Shown here one piece after another: positions 54,701 through 60,549 of a stretch of DNA of 61,565 nt. The notes below the pieces were generated by a model. The model saw only the letters and a list, made by a program, of their open reading frames with translations, was not told where the DNA came from and did no database searches. A program made the translations under genes and the position numbers. The stretch comes from Saprospiraceae bacterium. GTDB taxonomy: Bacteria > Bacteroidota > Bacteroidia > Chitinophagales > Saprospiraceae. The stretch lies in assembly GCA_020630435.1 (NCBI GenBank), contig JAHDBJ010000029.1:1-61565 (forward strand), written 5' to 3'. Positions within the stretch are counted from its first letter, which is position 1; every line of letters starts with the position of its first letter.

Positions 54701-54911
54701 TCCTAATATCCTCGATTATCCTAATAATTCATTGATAATTATAAATCGAATTAAAAGCACAGTATATAAAGCTGCACCTTATAATAATGAATGGAATGGA
54801 CAAAATATGCAAGGTAATCCTCTACCAGAGGGTCCCTATTTTTATTTTTTAAAATTAAATCAAGGAGAAAATAAAATAATCTTTGGCTCTATAGACGTAA
54901 AAAGAGAATAA
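45762..54911 (+). CDS. 3049-residue surface LRR protein with Ig domains and T9SS type B sorting domain
   Basis: A hydrophobic N-terminal segment (about 3-21) precedes seven N-cap units of the form DSLVLVELYNATNGxNW, each opening an LRR array. The first and last arrays are a Cys-containing type (LxxFxCxxNxLTGSIPDFSN). The middle five are plant-type LxxLxLxxNxLTGxIPPELGQ repeats, separated by linkers such as LPWQGNFLNFCDGL and CDDGDPNTIDDIIQ. Ig-like domains (TWYKDG ... SSGIYHC) follow the first and last arrays. Six roughly 60-residue repeats with CEGE and CDSIVxLxLTVIP come next, then a cadherin-like unit. The C-terminal type B sorting domain has AISPNGDGKNDFFEIPNIL and PLPEGPYFYFLKLNQ. It is a secreted recognition or adhesion protein, paired with the pseudo-caspase as the left LRR gene is paired with the active caspase. 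Confidence 0.88.
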   Translation: MRMLLIYFEVFFSVFWGIYVLPNEDSYQGKDKQDEVICSCNRMSDSLALVELYNNTSGNEWSYINDTYDNRIEAGWYPIPNAGNPWDFNMPIDQWHGVSLNDEGCVELLVLNDNGLVGPMIDLNLPQLQFLYCENNQLTNSIPDFSNLMNLQLFDCSRNDFELLSDFSNLPELKYFYCLSNELTGSIPDFTNSPNLQFFYCNGNQLTNSIPDFSNLMNLKVFECSSNELTGSIPNFSNLPNLESFNCTFNQIGGSLPDFQNLEKLRYFSCHQNQIGGAIPNFSNLDSLEYFSCAVNNLTGSLPNFSNLLNLKNLECSRNNITGSIPDFSNLLNLQSFKCAKNNLTGSIPDFTNLETLSFFKCDNNNLSGGIPNFSNLPNLISFYCNNNILNEEIPDLSNHCPSLGIFNLENNQLSFEDIVINFQENSNLITINSNSTNSMIYYPQDSVFVDTTLTVNNGDNIQLDMVFDELILDNIYTWYKDGMIYKTVIGNNDFQLNNVTIDSSGIYHCVITNDRAPELTLFSRSITIDVVNNVCDQTSDSLVLVALYNATNGSNWTNTWDLTQSMGTWFGVELNIDGCVTCLDLDGNDNCTPINAGGNNLTGTIPIELGQLNNLHSLYISYNPLSENIPPELGELSNLQNLFLVDNNFTGSIPIALGELDNLENLNLSRNSLSGSIPPEIGQLSKLKVLDLYFNSLTGNIPIELGLLNKLEYLSLSLNSITGSIPPELGQLDSLKSLFIVSNLLTGNIPPELGQLNKLEELQLNNNSLTGSIPLELGQLGMLERLGCNENLLTGNIPPELGQLNMLKSLHLHSNSLTGNVPPELGQLSELEYLYLNNNSLSGTIPAELGQLNSLYSIYLFNNLLTGEIPSELGQLTNLSSINFKDNGLSGCFPSELDAHCGINYDYSNNPQLPWQGNFLNFCDGLVQTGASCDDGDLNTIDDIIQADCVCRGTDVNSCRYQDSLVLVELYVSTDSANWINKWDLTQAMDTWYGITINNDGCVTCLDLDGATNCSNNTNVGNGLMGNIPSEIGNLSYLEYLNVTNNQLTGTIPIELLYLVNLKHLYIDDNELTGTIPIEIDNLSNLQSLALDNNQLTGNIPIQIGNLSYLEELYLDNNQLTGNIPEEVGNLSNLRELYLFNNQLTGNIPEEIGNLNNINKFYLFNNALEGCFSDSLTNICSLGFTDSSFFYLHGYNLTNNPLLPWEGNFQNFCDDLPQIGANCDDGDPNTIGDVIQDNCTCSGELITNTCNYQDSLVLVELYNATNGVNWTDNTNWLVPGQPIGTWFGVTTNADGCVIILGLNNNSLDGSIPPEIGELINLSQLYLNSNSLEGSIPSELGQLSGLAFLYLNNNFLMGNIPSELGQLGNLIWLQLDNNELSGCFPQELIEHCGIMFEAEFYYNTALPWQGDFRNFCDGLPQIGVNCDDGDPNTIDDIIQNDCVCRGTDINSCSYQDSLVLVELYNTNNGTNWTNSLNWLVPSQPISTWYGVMTNTEGCVAELNLSDNLLSGSITSEIGNLNNLTYLDLSQNAIGILPPELGNLSNLVHLNLSFNFIGIIPPELGNLSNLEYLNFAGNSLFWEANLNLSDLENLNKLTYLNLAANNTGGDILSELVNFSNLTHLILSSNILSGNIPPELANLSNLTVLHLDDNYLTGTIPPELGNLGNLTSLLLDINFLSGTIPFELGNLNNLTQLHLFGNSLTGTIPPELGNLNSLTSIYLDDNQLEGCFPNELNIFCSLGFSTDFNSDGYNFFDNPALPLGGDFESYCDNVSQIAVSCDDGDPNTINDIIQMDCICMGVDPNSCRYQDSLVLVELYYSTNGDNWTNNNNWLVFGQPLDTWYGIETDAEGCVTCIDLDGSGQCIVTTNSSGNNLIGNIPPELGQLTRLEDLIFAYNSLSGSIPPELGLLDNLSRLDLRSNSLTGEIPIELSQLNNLSILILSSNFLSGGIPSELSQLSNLSVLSLFSNSLTDTIPKEIGELNNLTSLSLYSNSLSGKIPPELGQLTGLNSLDLNFNLLTGNIPPELGQLNILQRLRLNGNQLSGCFPAELEIHCDIQYNFYNNPMLPWQGNFLNFCNGMSQIGASCDDENDTTINDIIQNDCSCRGINECVINDSIALVSLYNATNGPIWTTPWDLTEPMSTWSGVYQNTEGCVDSLILGSRNLDGNLPDLDLPNLIFFRCTDNELTGSIPDFSYLVDLTYFDCSVNDLTGEIPNFSSLENLEYFYCVNNKLSGSIPDFSSLPNLKDFNCRVNELEGEIPNFTNIPNLLKLQCGRNQLTGEIPDFSNLNELTILDCTYNNLEGTIPTFSNLPNLEQFQIHNNELTEVIPDLSLSCPLLISFYFENNKLTFEDILPNIDANELLTTINDAPFAGDSVRYNPQSLVYVDTTVMITSGESIGLDMGFDEFISNNVYTWYKDGEYNKTVIGNNDFTLSGVTPDSSGVYNCIVTNVGAPDLVLQSRNIEVVIECIGQSILLEETTCSTQPYFFDGNLIDTTGSYFDTLSTLYGCDSIIQLDLTVIPLIATNLVETVCEGENFIIGNTAYNTNGFHSLTLMSDLNCDSIVNLDLTVIPSSTFTFSDTFCEGESYSIIDTLITDGGTYTFVLEDENYLGCDSIITLSLSMNTNSSVVINDEFCNGETYYIADTSFSEAGQHTILLENASSLFCDSIIILNLIGNDSDAFSIDTLVCEGENIVVGTSIYSETGDYLDSLVNMNGCDSIVQLTLEVIPSSITYIDTLICEGDTIFINDLPFFNETTLEEITLSTLSPGNCDSTIVLSINILDEVAIVGDDMVVCNEDIELNANNVASTIGEWSSSSNAVIIEPEMSITTMMELDTGLNVFIWTLTSEVCPNYYSSDTIEVVFDALPPIAIEDNAFTEANIPLENFDLLLNDLIDNWEGLEFHIIEETANGTISIHNSRKITYTPNDGFTGIDSLRYQICNPACDLCSEANAFIIIRSLSDEMNTAISPNGDGKNDFFEIPNILDYPNNSLIIINRIKSTVYKAAPYNNEWNGQNMQGNPLPEGPYFYFLKLNQGENKIIFGSIDVKRE
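46080..52800 (+). repeat. Seven leucine-rich-repeat arrays in the LRR giant
   Basis: Arrays lie at roughly 46080-47030, 47550-48450, 48830-49290, 49660-49930, 50260-50970, 51370-51910 and 52240-52800. Units are about 69-72 bp. The first and last arrays share the Cys-containing DFSNLxNL type, and the middle five are the ELGQL/EIGNL type. Many units are near-identical, giving a strong substrate for copy-number change. Confidence 0.8.
53160..54110 (+). repeat. Six tandem CEGE/CDSI modules near the C-terminus of the LRR giant
   Basis: Each module of about 55-65 residues has an early Cys (VCEGENF, FCEGESY, FCNGETY, VCEGENI, ICEGDTI) and a late NCDSIVxLxLTVIP-type strand. These are presumably disulfide-linked stalk domains holding the LRR head away from the surface. 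Confidence 0.75.
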
Positions 54912-54923
54912 TGATTTAGTTAA

Positions 54924-55913
54924 TTACCAGGTGTAGGTTCCATTTAGTTCATAGGTATTACCAAAATTACTTGTTGCATTATTGCTAATGACTGCTGGAC
55001 TAGTTCCTAGTCTTAAGCGATGACAATTATCATTGCAGTTTAATGGTATCATTATACCAAAGTTGGGACTGAAACTATTAAAGTATTCATCTTTAATAAA
55101 ATCTATCGAAGTAGTACCTCCTATCCAAAAAGTTAAATCTTCAATTAAGTTTATAGAGTTACCTTCAAATATTAGTCTAAAGGCTATATCAGATTGGGCA
55201 GGTACATTTTGAACAAATTTAGTCCAAATTGAACCTTCAATAAGTTTGTTGTTGGTTAAAGGAATAAATGCTCCACCTAAGACATAAGCATGAAGGACTC
55301 TATTAAATTTATTTTGCTCGAAATTTTCAATCTTTGATAAACTAGTATTGAGAAGTTGATTTAGAGATATACCACCATAGATAATTTTATCATTTAAATT
55401 AATCTGCATATGAACACCTAAGTTTCCATCTAGATATAATCTATGATCATTTACTGAGAGTACAGGATCACCTTGGTGGTTAAGTACTAAATTTTCAGAT
55501 TTAAATGCATAATCTACTACTCCCAAAGAACCTCCTATGCCAATTAGAAAATTTCTATAATCTCCTGCTAATATACCTCCTCTGAAATAGCCTCCAAAAA
55601 CATTAAATGATCCTGCTTGGTCCATTATTAGGAAGCCTCCCAAAATAGGAGTGATTCCGTCTGCATCAATAGTCTTATCATATCTACATGTGATCGTTCG
55701 AGGACCATTTTTGATGTCATCCCATTGTTTTCTATAGGAAATTCCAATGCTATTATAATTTGTATAATTTGGCATTAAGTAGTCTGTAAAAGGAATAGCA
55801 GGATTAATCATGATGTGGTGGTCATGATACTGGGTTTTTAATGGTAATTGTTGAGTATAAAGAATTGGGCATAGGCTCACCATTATGAAGAGAATCAAAT
55901 AGATGTTTTTCAT
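54924..55913 (-). CDS. PorP/SprF-family type IX secretion outer-membrane protein
   Basis: The protein has 329 residues, the normal family length. A signal peptide ends ILYTQQ. The N-terminal PLKTQYHDHHIMINPAIPFT and the following YNSIGISYRKQWDDIKNGPR match the family's conserved start (QYxxNxxxxNPAxxG...R.QW). Regular barrel strands follow (GGILAGDYRNFLIGIGGSLG, FNSFSPNFGIMIPLN). Known PorP/SprF proteins assist secretion or surface retention of type B T9SS cargo and are often encoded next to it. Here the gene converges on the type B LRR giant with only 12 bp between stops. Another type B cargo lies at 38133. Confidence 0.85.
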   Translation of the reverse strand: MKNIYLILFIMVSLCPILYTQQLPLKTQYHDHHIMINPAIPFTDYLMPNYTNYNSIGISYRKQWDDIKNGPRTITCRYDKTIDADGITPILGGFLIMDQAGSFNVFGGYFRGGILAGDYRNFLIGIGGSLGVVDYAFKSENLVLNHQGDPVLSVNDHRLYLDGNLGVHMQINLNDKIIYGGISLNQLLNTSLSKIENFEQNKFNRVLHAYVLGGAFIPLTNNKLIEGSIWTKFVQNVPAQSDIAFRLIFEGNSINLIEDLTFWIGGTTSIDFIKDEYFNSFSPNFGIMIPLNCNDNCHRLRLGTSPAVISNNATSNFGNTYELNGTYTW

Positions 55914-56224
55914 AAGCTAGTTTTTTATATCGATTTGTGTAACTTATTAACTGATTTCTAGGAGGTATTTATTATATTATAATGTATTTTTTTTATGTAA
56001 AGTTCCCATAAGTATGTTGTTGGATTTATAAAAGATCAAAATTTTGCAGCTTTAGTTAAGGAATTCTTAAAAATAAATAACATTACAAACTCAATTTACT
56101 ATATTTACACATTAAAGGAATACTTATAAAATAAGTACACATAACATACTGTGAGATAATTTAAATTTCAAAAGGGACATCACTCAATAATTTTTACTGG
56201 GGATGTATTAAATGCCCAAACAGA
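55914..56224. other. Intergenic region between the PorP/SprF gene and the defence-like operon
   Basis: These 311 bp are very AT-rich and serve as the divergent promoter region. I found no exact TAnnTTTG box, terminator, inverted repeat or small ORF. It marks the boundary between the T9SS region and the defence-like operon. Confidence 0.4.
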
Positions 56225-57823
56225 ATGGATTATCGCATAGCAAATAAGGCAATTCACGATTATATCTTACGAACTAGATCGAATGGCAATTCGATTTTCC
56301 TATCTTTTGATATTTATGAACTCAAAGTTGTAAGTAAGGAACTTATTATATCAAATGATGAGTTACTGAAATTATTATGCAACACCTTTCAGAAAAGTTG
56401 GGAGACAGCAAAAGAAATTATAGCTGGAATTCCTCAGTCTTTTGGCTTGATTGCTTTGCAAGGAATTGCTGCATTTAAAATGCATGACAATAATGAAAGA
56501 GGTCGAAATCCATACAAAGTACATTTACAAAATCTTTTAGAGATAGAAAATGAAAATATCATTCAACAGTTATTTGAAGGAGAAAAGGAAGAAAGAGCAG
56601 ACCAAGAAATAATATGGGAAAACTTAAGAGCTTATTTCTACTCACTAGACTTAATTCTTGAAATTCCTGAAGCTAGAACTGGTCCAGGAAGATATATTCA
56701 ATATCCTTTATCACAAGCCTTATTGAATTCAGAAGATTTAAAGTATATCACACCTATCTTCAAAAAACTTACTAATGAAGATACTAGACTCATCAAAGAT
56801 GTTGATTTTATTAAAGAGATAAAACAGGAAATAGAACATGGTAATGATTTTCTAACTCGTCATGCTCAACGACTATTTAATGATTCGAAAATAGAAGACG
56901 AAATTCTTTATAAACAAATCCTTTCTTTCTATTACAATTGGGATGGTATTATTCATTTCAAAGAAAAACAAGAATCTAAAAGTGAAAACAAAAGAACCAA
57001 TGATCGCTTGCTGCTAACATTAGATGAAGATGAATGGAAGACTTACTTGCAAAGTGAGGATGAAGAGTATACCGAAATAGAATTAGGTAGTATTCTACAA
57101 TATCATTCACATAAAAACAGTAAAGGGAAACGCAAATATGTTATTCTCTTCACACCTGTAGAACATTATGATGAAGAGTTTGAAGAATCGAACTATTTAT
57201 ATATAGGTAAAGAAGCAATCATTTGTTTAGATAGAAATAGAGCTCTTTTCATATTTAACGACTTACAGAAACTAAATGCTGAGAAGCTATTCGAAAGTAC
57301 TAATATTTGCATCTATAAACTCCACATTTCTGAAAGTATAAAATTTGTTTCAAGTAGAATTTGGGAATGGGTCAAACTTTCTCCTCCTCAATTATTGTCT
57401 GGTGGATTAAAGTTAGGTAGAAAAAAATGGATGCAAGGTGCAGGCCCAATAGCTAATAATACTTTAGAGTATAAAGTTTGGAGAGATAATGAAATGATTG
57501 ATTCATTGGCAGATTTTACGCATGCACCTATAGGAAGCTACAGGATAAAAGTTGTTGGACATAAGCCGATTGAATTTAGTATCATAGCAGCAATACCACT
57601 TCTTCAACCAATTGAATCAAAGGAAATAGGGTGGGATTTGATAGAATGGAAACCTGCCACTACTGAATTCAATGTGGAAGGAGCAATGATAAACATGACT
57701 ACAAAAGAAGAAAATAGTTCAATTCGAAATTGGATTGAATTAAATAAAAACAAGAGGCGTAAAAGAAGAACATATCAAACTATTGTAAATAAATCTATTC
57801 AACGAGCCAAGTATGGAATATAA
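56225..57823 (+). CDS. Unknown protein, first gene of a helicase-linked (defence-like) operon
   Basis: The protein has 532 residues with no signal peptide or membrane segment, so it is cytoplasmic. The first 250 residues look helical (AIHDYILRTRSNGNSIFLSF, then KLLCNTFQKSWETAKEI), with an RNPYKVHLQNLLEIENE stretch. The C-terminal part has beta-rich segments (IHFKEKQESKSENKRTNDRL, YIGKEAIICLDRNRALFIFN) and a Lys/Arg-rich end (NKNKRRKRRTYQTIVNK), possibly for nucleic-acid contact. I recognise no family. It overlaps the next gene by 11 nt, and the run leads to a DEAD/DEAH helicase. Size and order are similar to DruB of Druantia type I as I remember it, which is a weak hint only. Confidence 0.72.
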   Translation: MDYRIANKAIHDYILRTRSNGNSIFLSFDIYELKVVSKELIISNDELLKLLCNTFQKSWETAKEIIAGIPQSFGLIALQGIAAFKMHDNNERGRNPYKVHLQNLLEIENENIIQQLFEGEKEERADQEIIWENLRAYFYSLDLILEIPEARTGPGRYIQYPLSQALLNSEDLKYITPIFKKLTNEDTRLIKDVDFIKEIKQEIEHGNDFLTRHAQRLFNDSKIEDEILYKQILSFYYNWDGIIHFKEKQESKSENKRTNDRLLLTLDEDEWKTYLQSEDEEYTEIELGSILQYHSHKNSKGKRKYVILFTPVEHYDEEFEESNYLYIGKEAIICLDRNRALFIFNDLQKLNAEKLFESTNICIYKLHISESIKFVSSRIWEWVKLSPPQLLSGGLKLGRKKWMQGAGPIANNTLEYKVWRDNEMIDSLADFTHAPIGSYRIKVVGHKPIEFSIIAAIPLLQPIESKEIGWDLIEWKPATTEFNVEGAMINMTTKEENSSIRNWIELNKNKRRKRRTYQTIVNKSIQRAKYGI

Positions 57824-59582
57824 AAAAATCATCGGAGTAGTCTCAGAAGAAAGAACGGGAAGTGCAAGAATCCAAGTAGTAGCTTTTCGAGATAATAAAG
57901 GGCAGCTTAATCGTAGCATTGAAAAAATAAAACAACATTTTCCTCCACATGGATGTGTGTTTGGTCCTTCATTTTTTGACCGTTATGAAGAATTAAAGAT
58001 TAGTGATTTCATTGAGTTTAAGGTTAATGCTAATAATGGTATTGGTAATGACGATAATCCAGATAAAGATCAAATGATCTTGGATACGAAAAATAATCCT
58101 AAACAGATTGGGTATTTCGTCATTGAACTCAATGAAGATATATTAATGTTTGATCATTCGGTGAATCAGGTAGTATTACAGGAACAACTTCCTTATGTGG
58201 AAGGAATCAATCGTTTTTATTTTAGCTATGGAAGTCGAGTATATGGAAGCTTTAAAGTTAAAAACGGGATGATTATTCCAACTAAAGGCAAAACGATAAA
58301 GGTTTGGGAAAGCATTGATGAAGCATTTATCTCTCACAATGAAAAGACGATTCTATTAGCAGAACCAAAGTCCAATTATAGAGAACTTGATAGTATGACG
58401 ATAGAACAATTAGCTAAGTGGTTTAGTGGAATCATTGCAAAAGAACAAAGCGATTTAAGTAATGCGATTAAAGAACAGACCAACTGGAAAAATGATTTGA
58501 ATACTTTACTTCAAAGTGAAAAAGATGATTTGGCAAAAGCAAGATTGCAAAAAGTTATTGGTCAATTTTCTAAGCTAAACTTTTCCTTAGATACCATTAA
58601 ACAACTTTCTCAAAGCGACGATAAATGGCAAGCAGCTTATGTTGGTAAAATAGAAGAATATAAAGAAGAACTTAAGAGAGAGCTAGAGTTTGAAGTTGAT
58701 GATGCATTGGAAGAGAAAAGACAGGAAATAAAAGATGCAAATGGACAAGTAAAAAGTATAAGGGCGGATATGTTAGAATTGTTTAGTGAGATTGGTCAAA
58801 AAAAGAATGAATTAACTTATCTGCAAAAGGAAAAAGAACGAATAATAAATGATATAAGAATATCTGCTCCCATTTTGATGGACTCTTTTAAAGGGAGTAA
58901 TGAAGTAATTAAAGAAGCAATTCATTCTTATACTTTTGATGAATGTATCAATGACTTTGATCGGTATACAACCAAGAAATCGTTTTTAGAAGAATTCAAA
59001 AAACAGCTTATAAAAAGAGGGTATTATGATAATAATTTAGAGAAAAAAGCCTTTGATGTTTTAGCTGAACACAAATGTGTCATGATTCCAGACATACAAG
59101 TAGTTTTAGCCTTTATTGAAGCCTCGAACAACTCGGTTTATCTTATACAGCAAGTAGAACCTGACTGGATTAAGTTTCGGTTTTTGTGGGAAAATGGATT
59201 GGCAAAAATACTTGATAGTTGCATTCAAAGACCAGATAAGTTACACTTTTTAATCTTGCAAGATATCAACTTAGCTAGTCCAGAATGTTGGGGTAAACCC
59301 CTGTTCGATATAAATAGGGGTGTACGAAAGAAGTTTCCTAATACTGATATTAACTGGCCTGCAAACTTTAAGGTAATAGGTACTAAAATATCGACTAGTG
59401 ATCCTGAAATTGGTTTGCCAATTTTAGAACAAACTTTCAAGGAGTGGGGTGGTATTCCTCGCATAGATCACGATGATGAGGTAGAGCAAGAAAGTGAAAA
59501 TATAAAAGGAGTTTTACATTTAGATATCCTAGAAGATATAAATCAATTAAGTTCCAATAACATCAATACTTATTATGATTGA
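57813..59582 (+). CDS. Unknown coiled-coil protein, second gene of the defence-like operon
   Basis: The protein has 589 residues and is cytoplasmic. A beta-rich N-terminal domain of about 180 residues includes SARIQVVAFRDNKGQLNRSI and FPPHGCVFGPSFFDRYEELK. A long coiled coil follows at about 200-350 (DDALEEKRQEIKDANGQVKS). The C-terminal domain has LHFLILQDINLASPECWGKP, like the Walker B/sensor face of McrB-type AAA+ proteins (LDEINRA), but I see no Walker A, so an inactive AAA-like fold is possible. It overlaps its neighbours by 11 and 8 nt. I do not recognise the family. In size it would fit DruC of a Druantia-like system. Confidence 0.72.
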   Translation: MEYKKIIGVVSEERTGSARIQVVAFRDNKGQLNRSIEKIKQHFPPHGCVFGPSFFDRYEELKISDFIEFKVNANNGIGNDDNPDKDQMILDTKNNPKQIGYFVIELNEDILMFDHSVNQVVLQEQLPYVEGINRFYFSYGSRVYGSFKVKNGMIIPTKGKTIKVWESIDEAFISHNEKTILLAEPKSNYRELDSMTIEQLAKWFSGIIAKEQSDLSNAIKEQTNWKNDLNTLLQSEKDDLAKARLQKVIGQFSKLNFSLDTIKQLSQSDDKWQAAYVGKIEEYKEELKRELEFEVDDALEEKRQEIKDANGQVKSIRADMLELFSEIGQKKNELTYLQKEKERIINDIRISAPILMDSFKGSNEVIKEAIHSYTFDECINDFDRYTTKKSFLEEFKKQLIKRGYYDNNLEKKAFDVLAEHKCVMIPDIQVVLAFIEASNNSVYLIQQVEPDWIKFRFLWENGLAKILDSCIQRPDKLHFLILQDINLASPECWGKPLFDINRGVRKKFPNTDINWPANFKVIGTKISTSDPEIGLPILEQTFKEWGGIPRIDHDDEVEQESENIKGVLHLDILEDINQLSSNNINTYYD

Positions 59583-60453
59583 AATGGATATCAAGGTACT
59601 CCAATTACGATTGTATAAATGGTTGTTAAGTATTCCTAATCGTCCAGTGCATTATAATAAAATTCGCTTGAGTTGTATCCAATTATACAATCAATGTTTT
59701 CCTGATAAGGATGCAAAAAATGCTTTTTATTTAATCGCTTTTCCATTAATGAGAATGGGATTAATTGAGTTTTATGGAGCGAATAAATATGATTTAGCTC
59801 CTTCCGTATTTCTTTCCAAAAAGAAAACCATTATAGGGTTTAATATTCCTGAAAGTTTTGATGAACCTGTAAATGGTGAAGGATTTAATTATTTGAGATT
59901 AAAAAAGAATGAGGAGGTATTGTCTAAAATTCATGATACTAATATCCCATTAAGGGAATTTGATCTTTATGCTATACTAAAACAAGTTCCCAATATCAAA
60001 AAGATAATTTCAAGTAATCTACTAGATGAACAAATGTTAGAGATGAAAGGATTTCAGTTTTTATCTATGAAAAACCAATGGGGAGCTGTTCCTCCTGATA
60101 ATCCAGTAGGACTATATAGGAGCAAAGATTTAGTTTATGCCAATCGCTATTTGAAATCAGAAAATGAATGGTATAAAATATCCGATCAAAGCAAAAATCC
60201 TGATGCGTTTAATATGGCTGCTTTGTATGCTAAAATACTTCAAGATGAATCAATAGAAGTGGTATTTAATGAAGAAAAAGGTATTTTGGAAATCAACAAT
60301 TTTCGATTTCCTATTCTTTTAGAACGGCTACTCTTTATCAATTCAATCTTGGAAGGTACTTCAGCCAACTATACAGATAGGAGATACCTAATAGACTACA
60401 GAGCCATGAAACAATTAAACAGAATACTTTTAAACAAAATAGAGTATAGATGA
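59575..60453 (+). CDS. Unknown protein, third gene of the defence-like operon
   Basis: The protein has 292 residues with no signal or membrane segment. The N-terminal 70 residues have a winged-helix feel (LRLYKWLLSIPNRPVHYNKI then LIAFPLMRMGLIEFYGANKY), which may indicate DNA binding. The remainder is mixed, with LREFDLYAILKQVPNIKKII and YRSKDLVYANRYLKSENEWY. A late LLERLLFINSILEG helix is followed by a basic end. It overlaps the previous gene by 8 nt and precedes the helicase by 96 bp. I recognise no family. It occupies the place of DruD in Druantia type I, though it is shorter than I would expect. Confidence 0.7.
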   Translation: MIEMDIKVLQLRLYKWLLSIPNRPVHYNKIRLSCIQLYNQCFPDKDAKNAFYLIAFPLMRMGLIEFYGANKYDLAPSVFLSKKKTIIGFNIPESFDEPVNGEGFNYLRLKKNEEVLSKIHDTNIPLREFDLYAILKQVPNIKKIISSNLLDEQMLEMKGFQFLSMKNQWGAVPPDNPVGLYRSKDLVYANRYLKSENEWYKISDQSKNPDAFNMAALYAKILQDESIEVVFNEEKGILEINNFRFPILLERLLFINSILEGTSANYTDRRYLIDYRAMKQLNRILLNKIEYR

Positions 60454-60462
60454 AACGACCAT

Positions 60463-60505
60463 GATTAAATAGTCTTTAAACACACAAAGTAATGACTATT
60501 TCATC
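60463..60505 (+). promoter_or_regulatory. Hairpin between the third operon gene and the helicase
   Basis: AAATAGTC (60467-60474) pairs with GACTATTT (60494-60501), and GAT/ATC pairs outside after one mismatch. It is the only gap in an otherwise overlapping operon, so it may tune helicase expression by attenuation or act as a repressor site. Confidence 0.4.
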
Positions 60506-60549
60506 TTGGTAAGTTCCATCTGACCGTTAGGAAAAATAAATATAGACAG

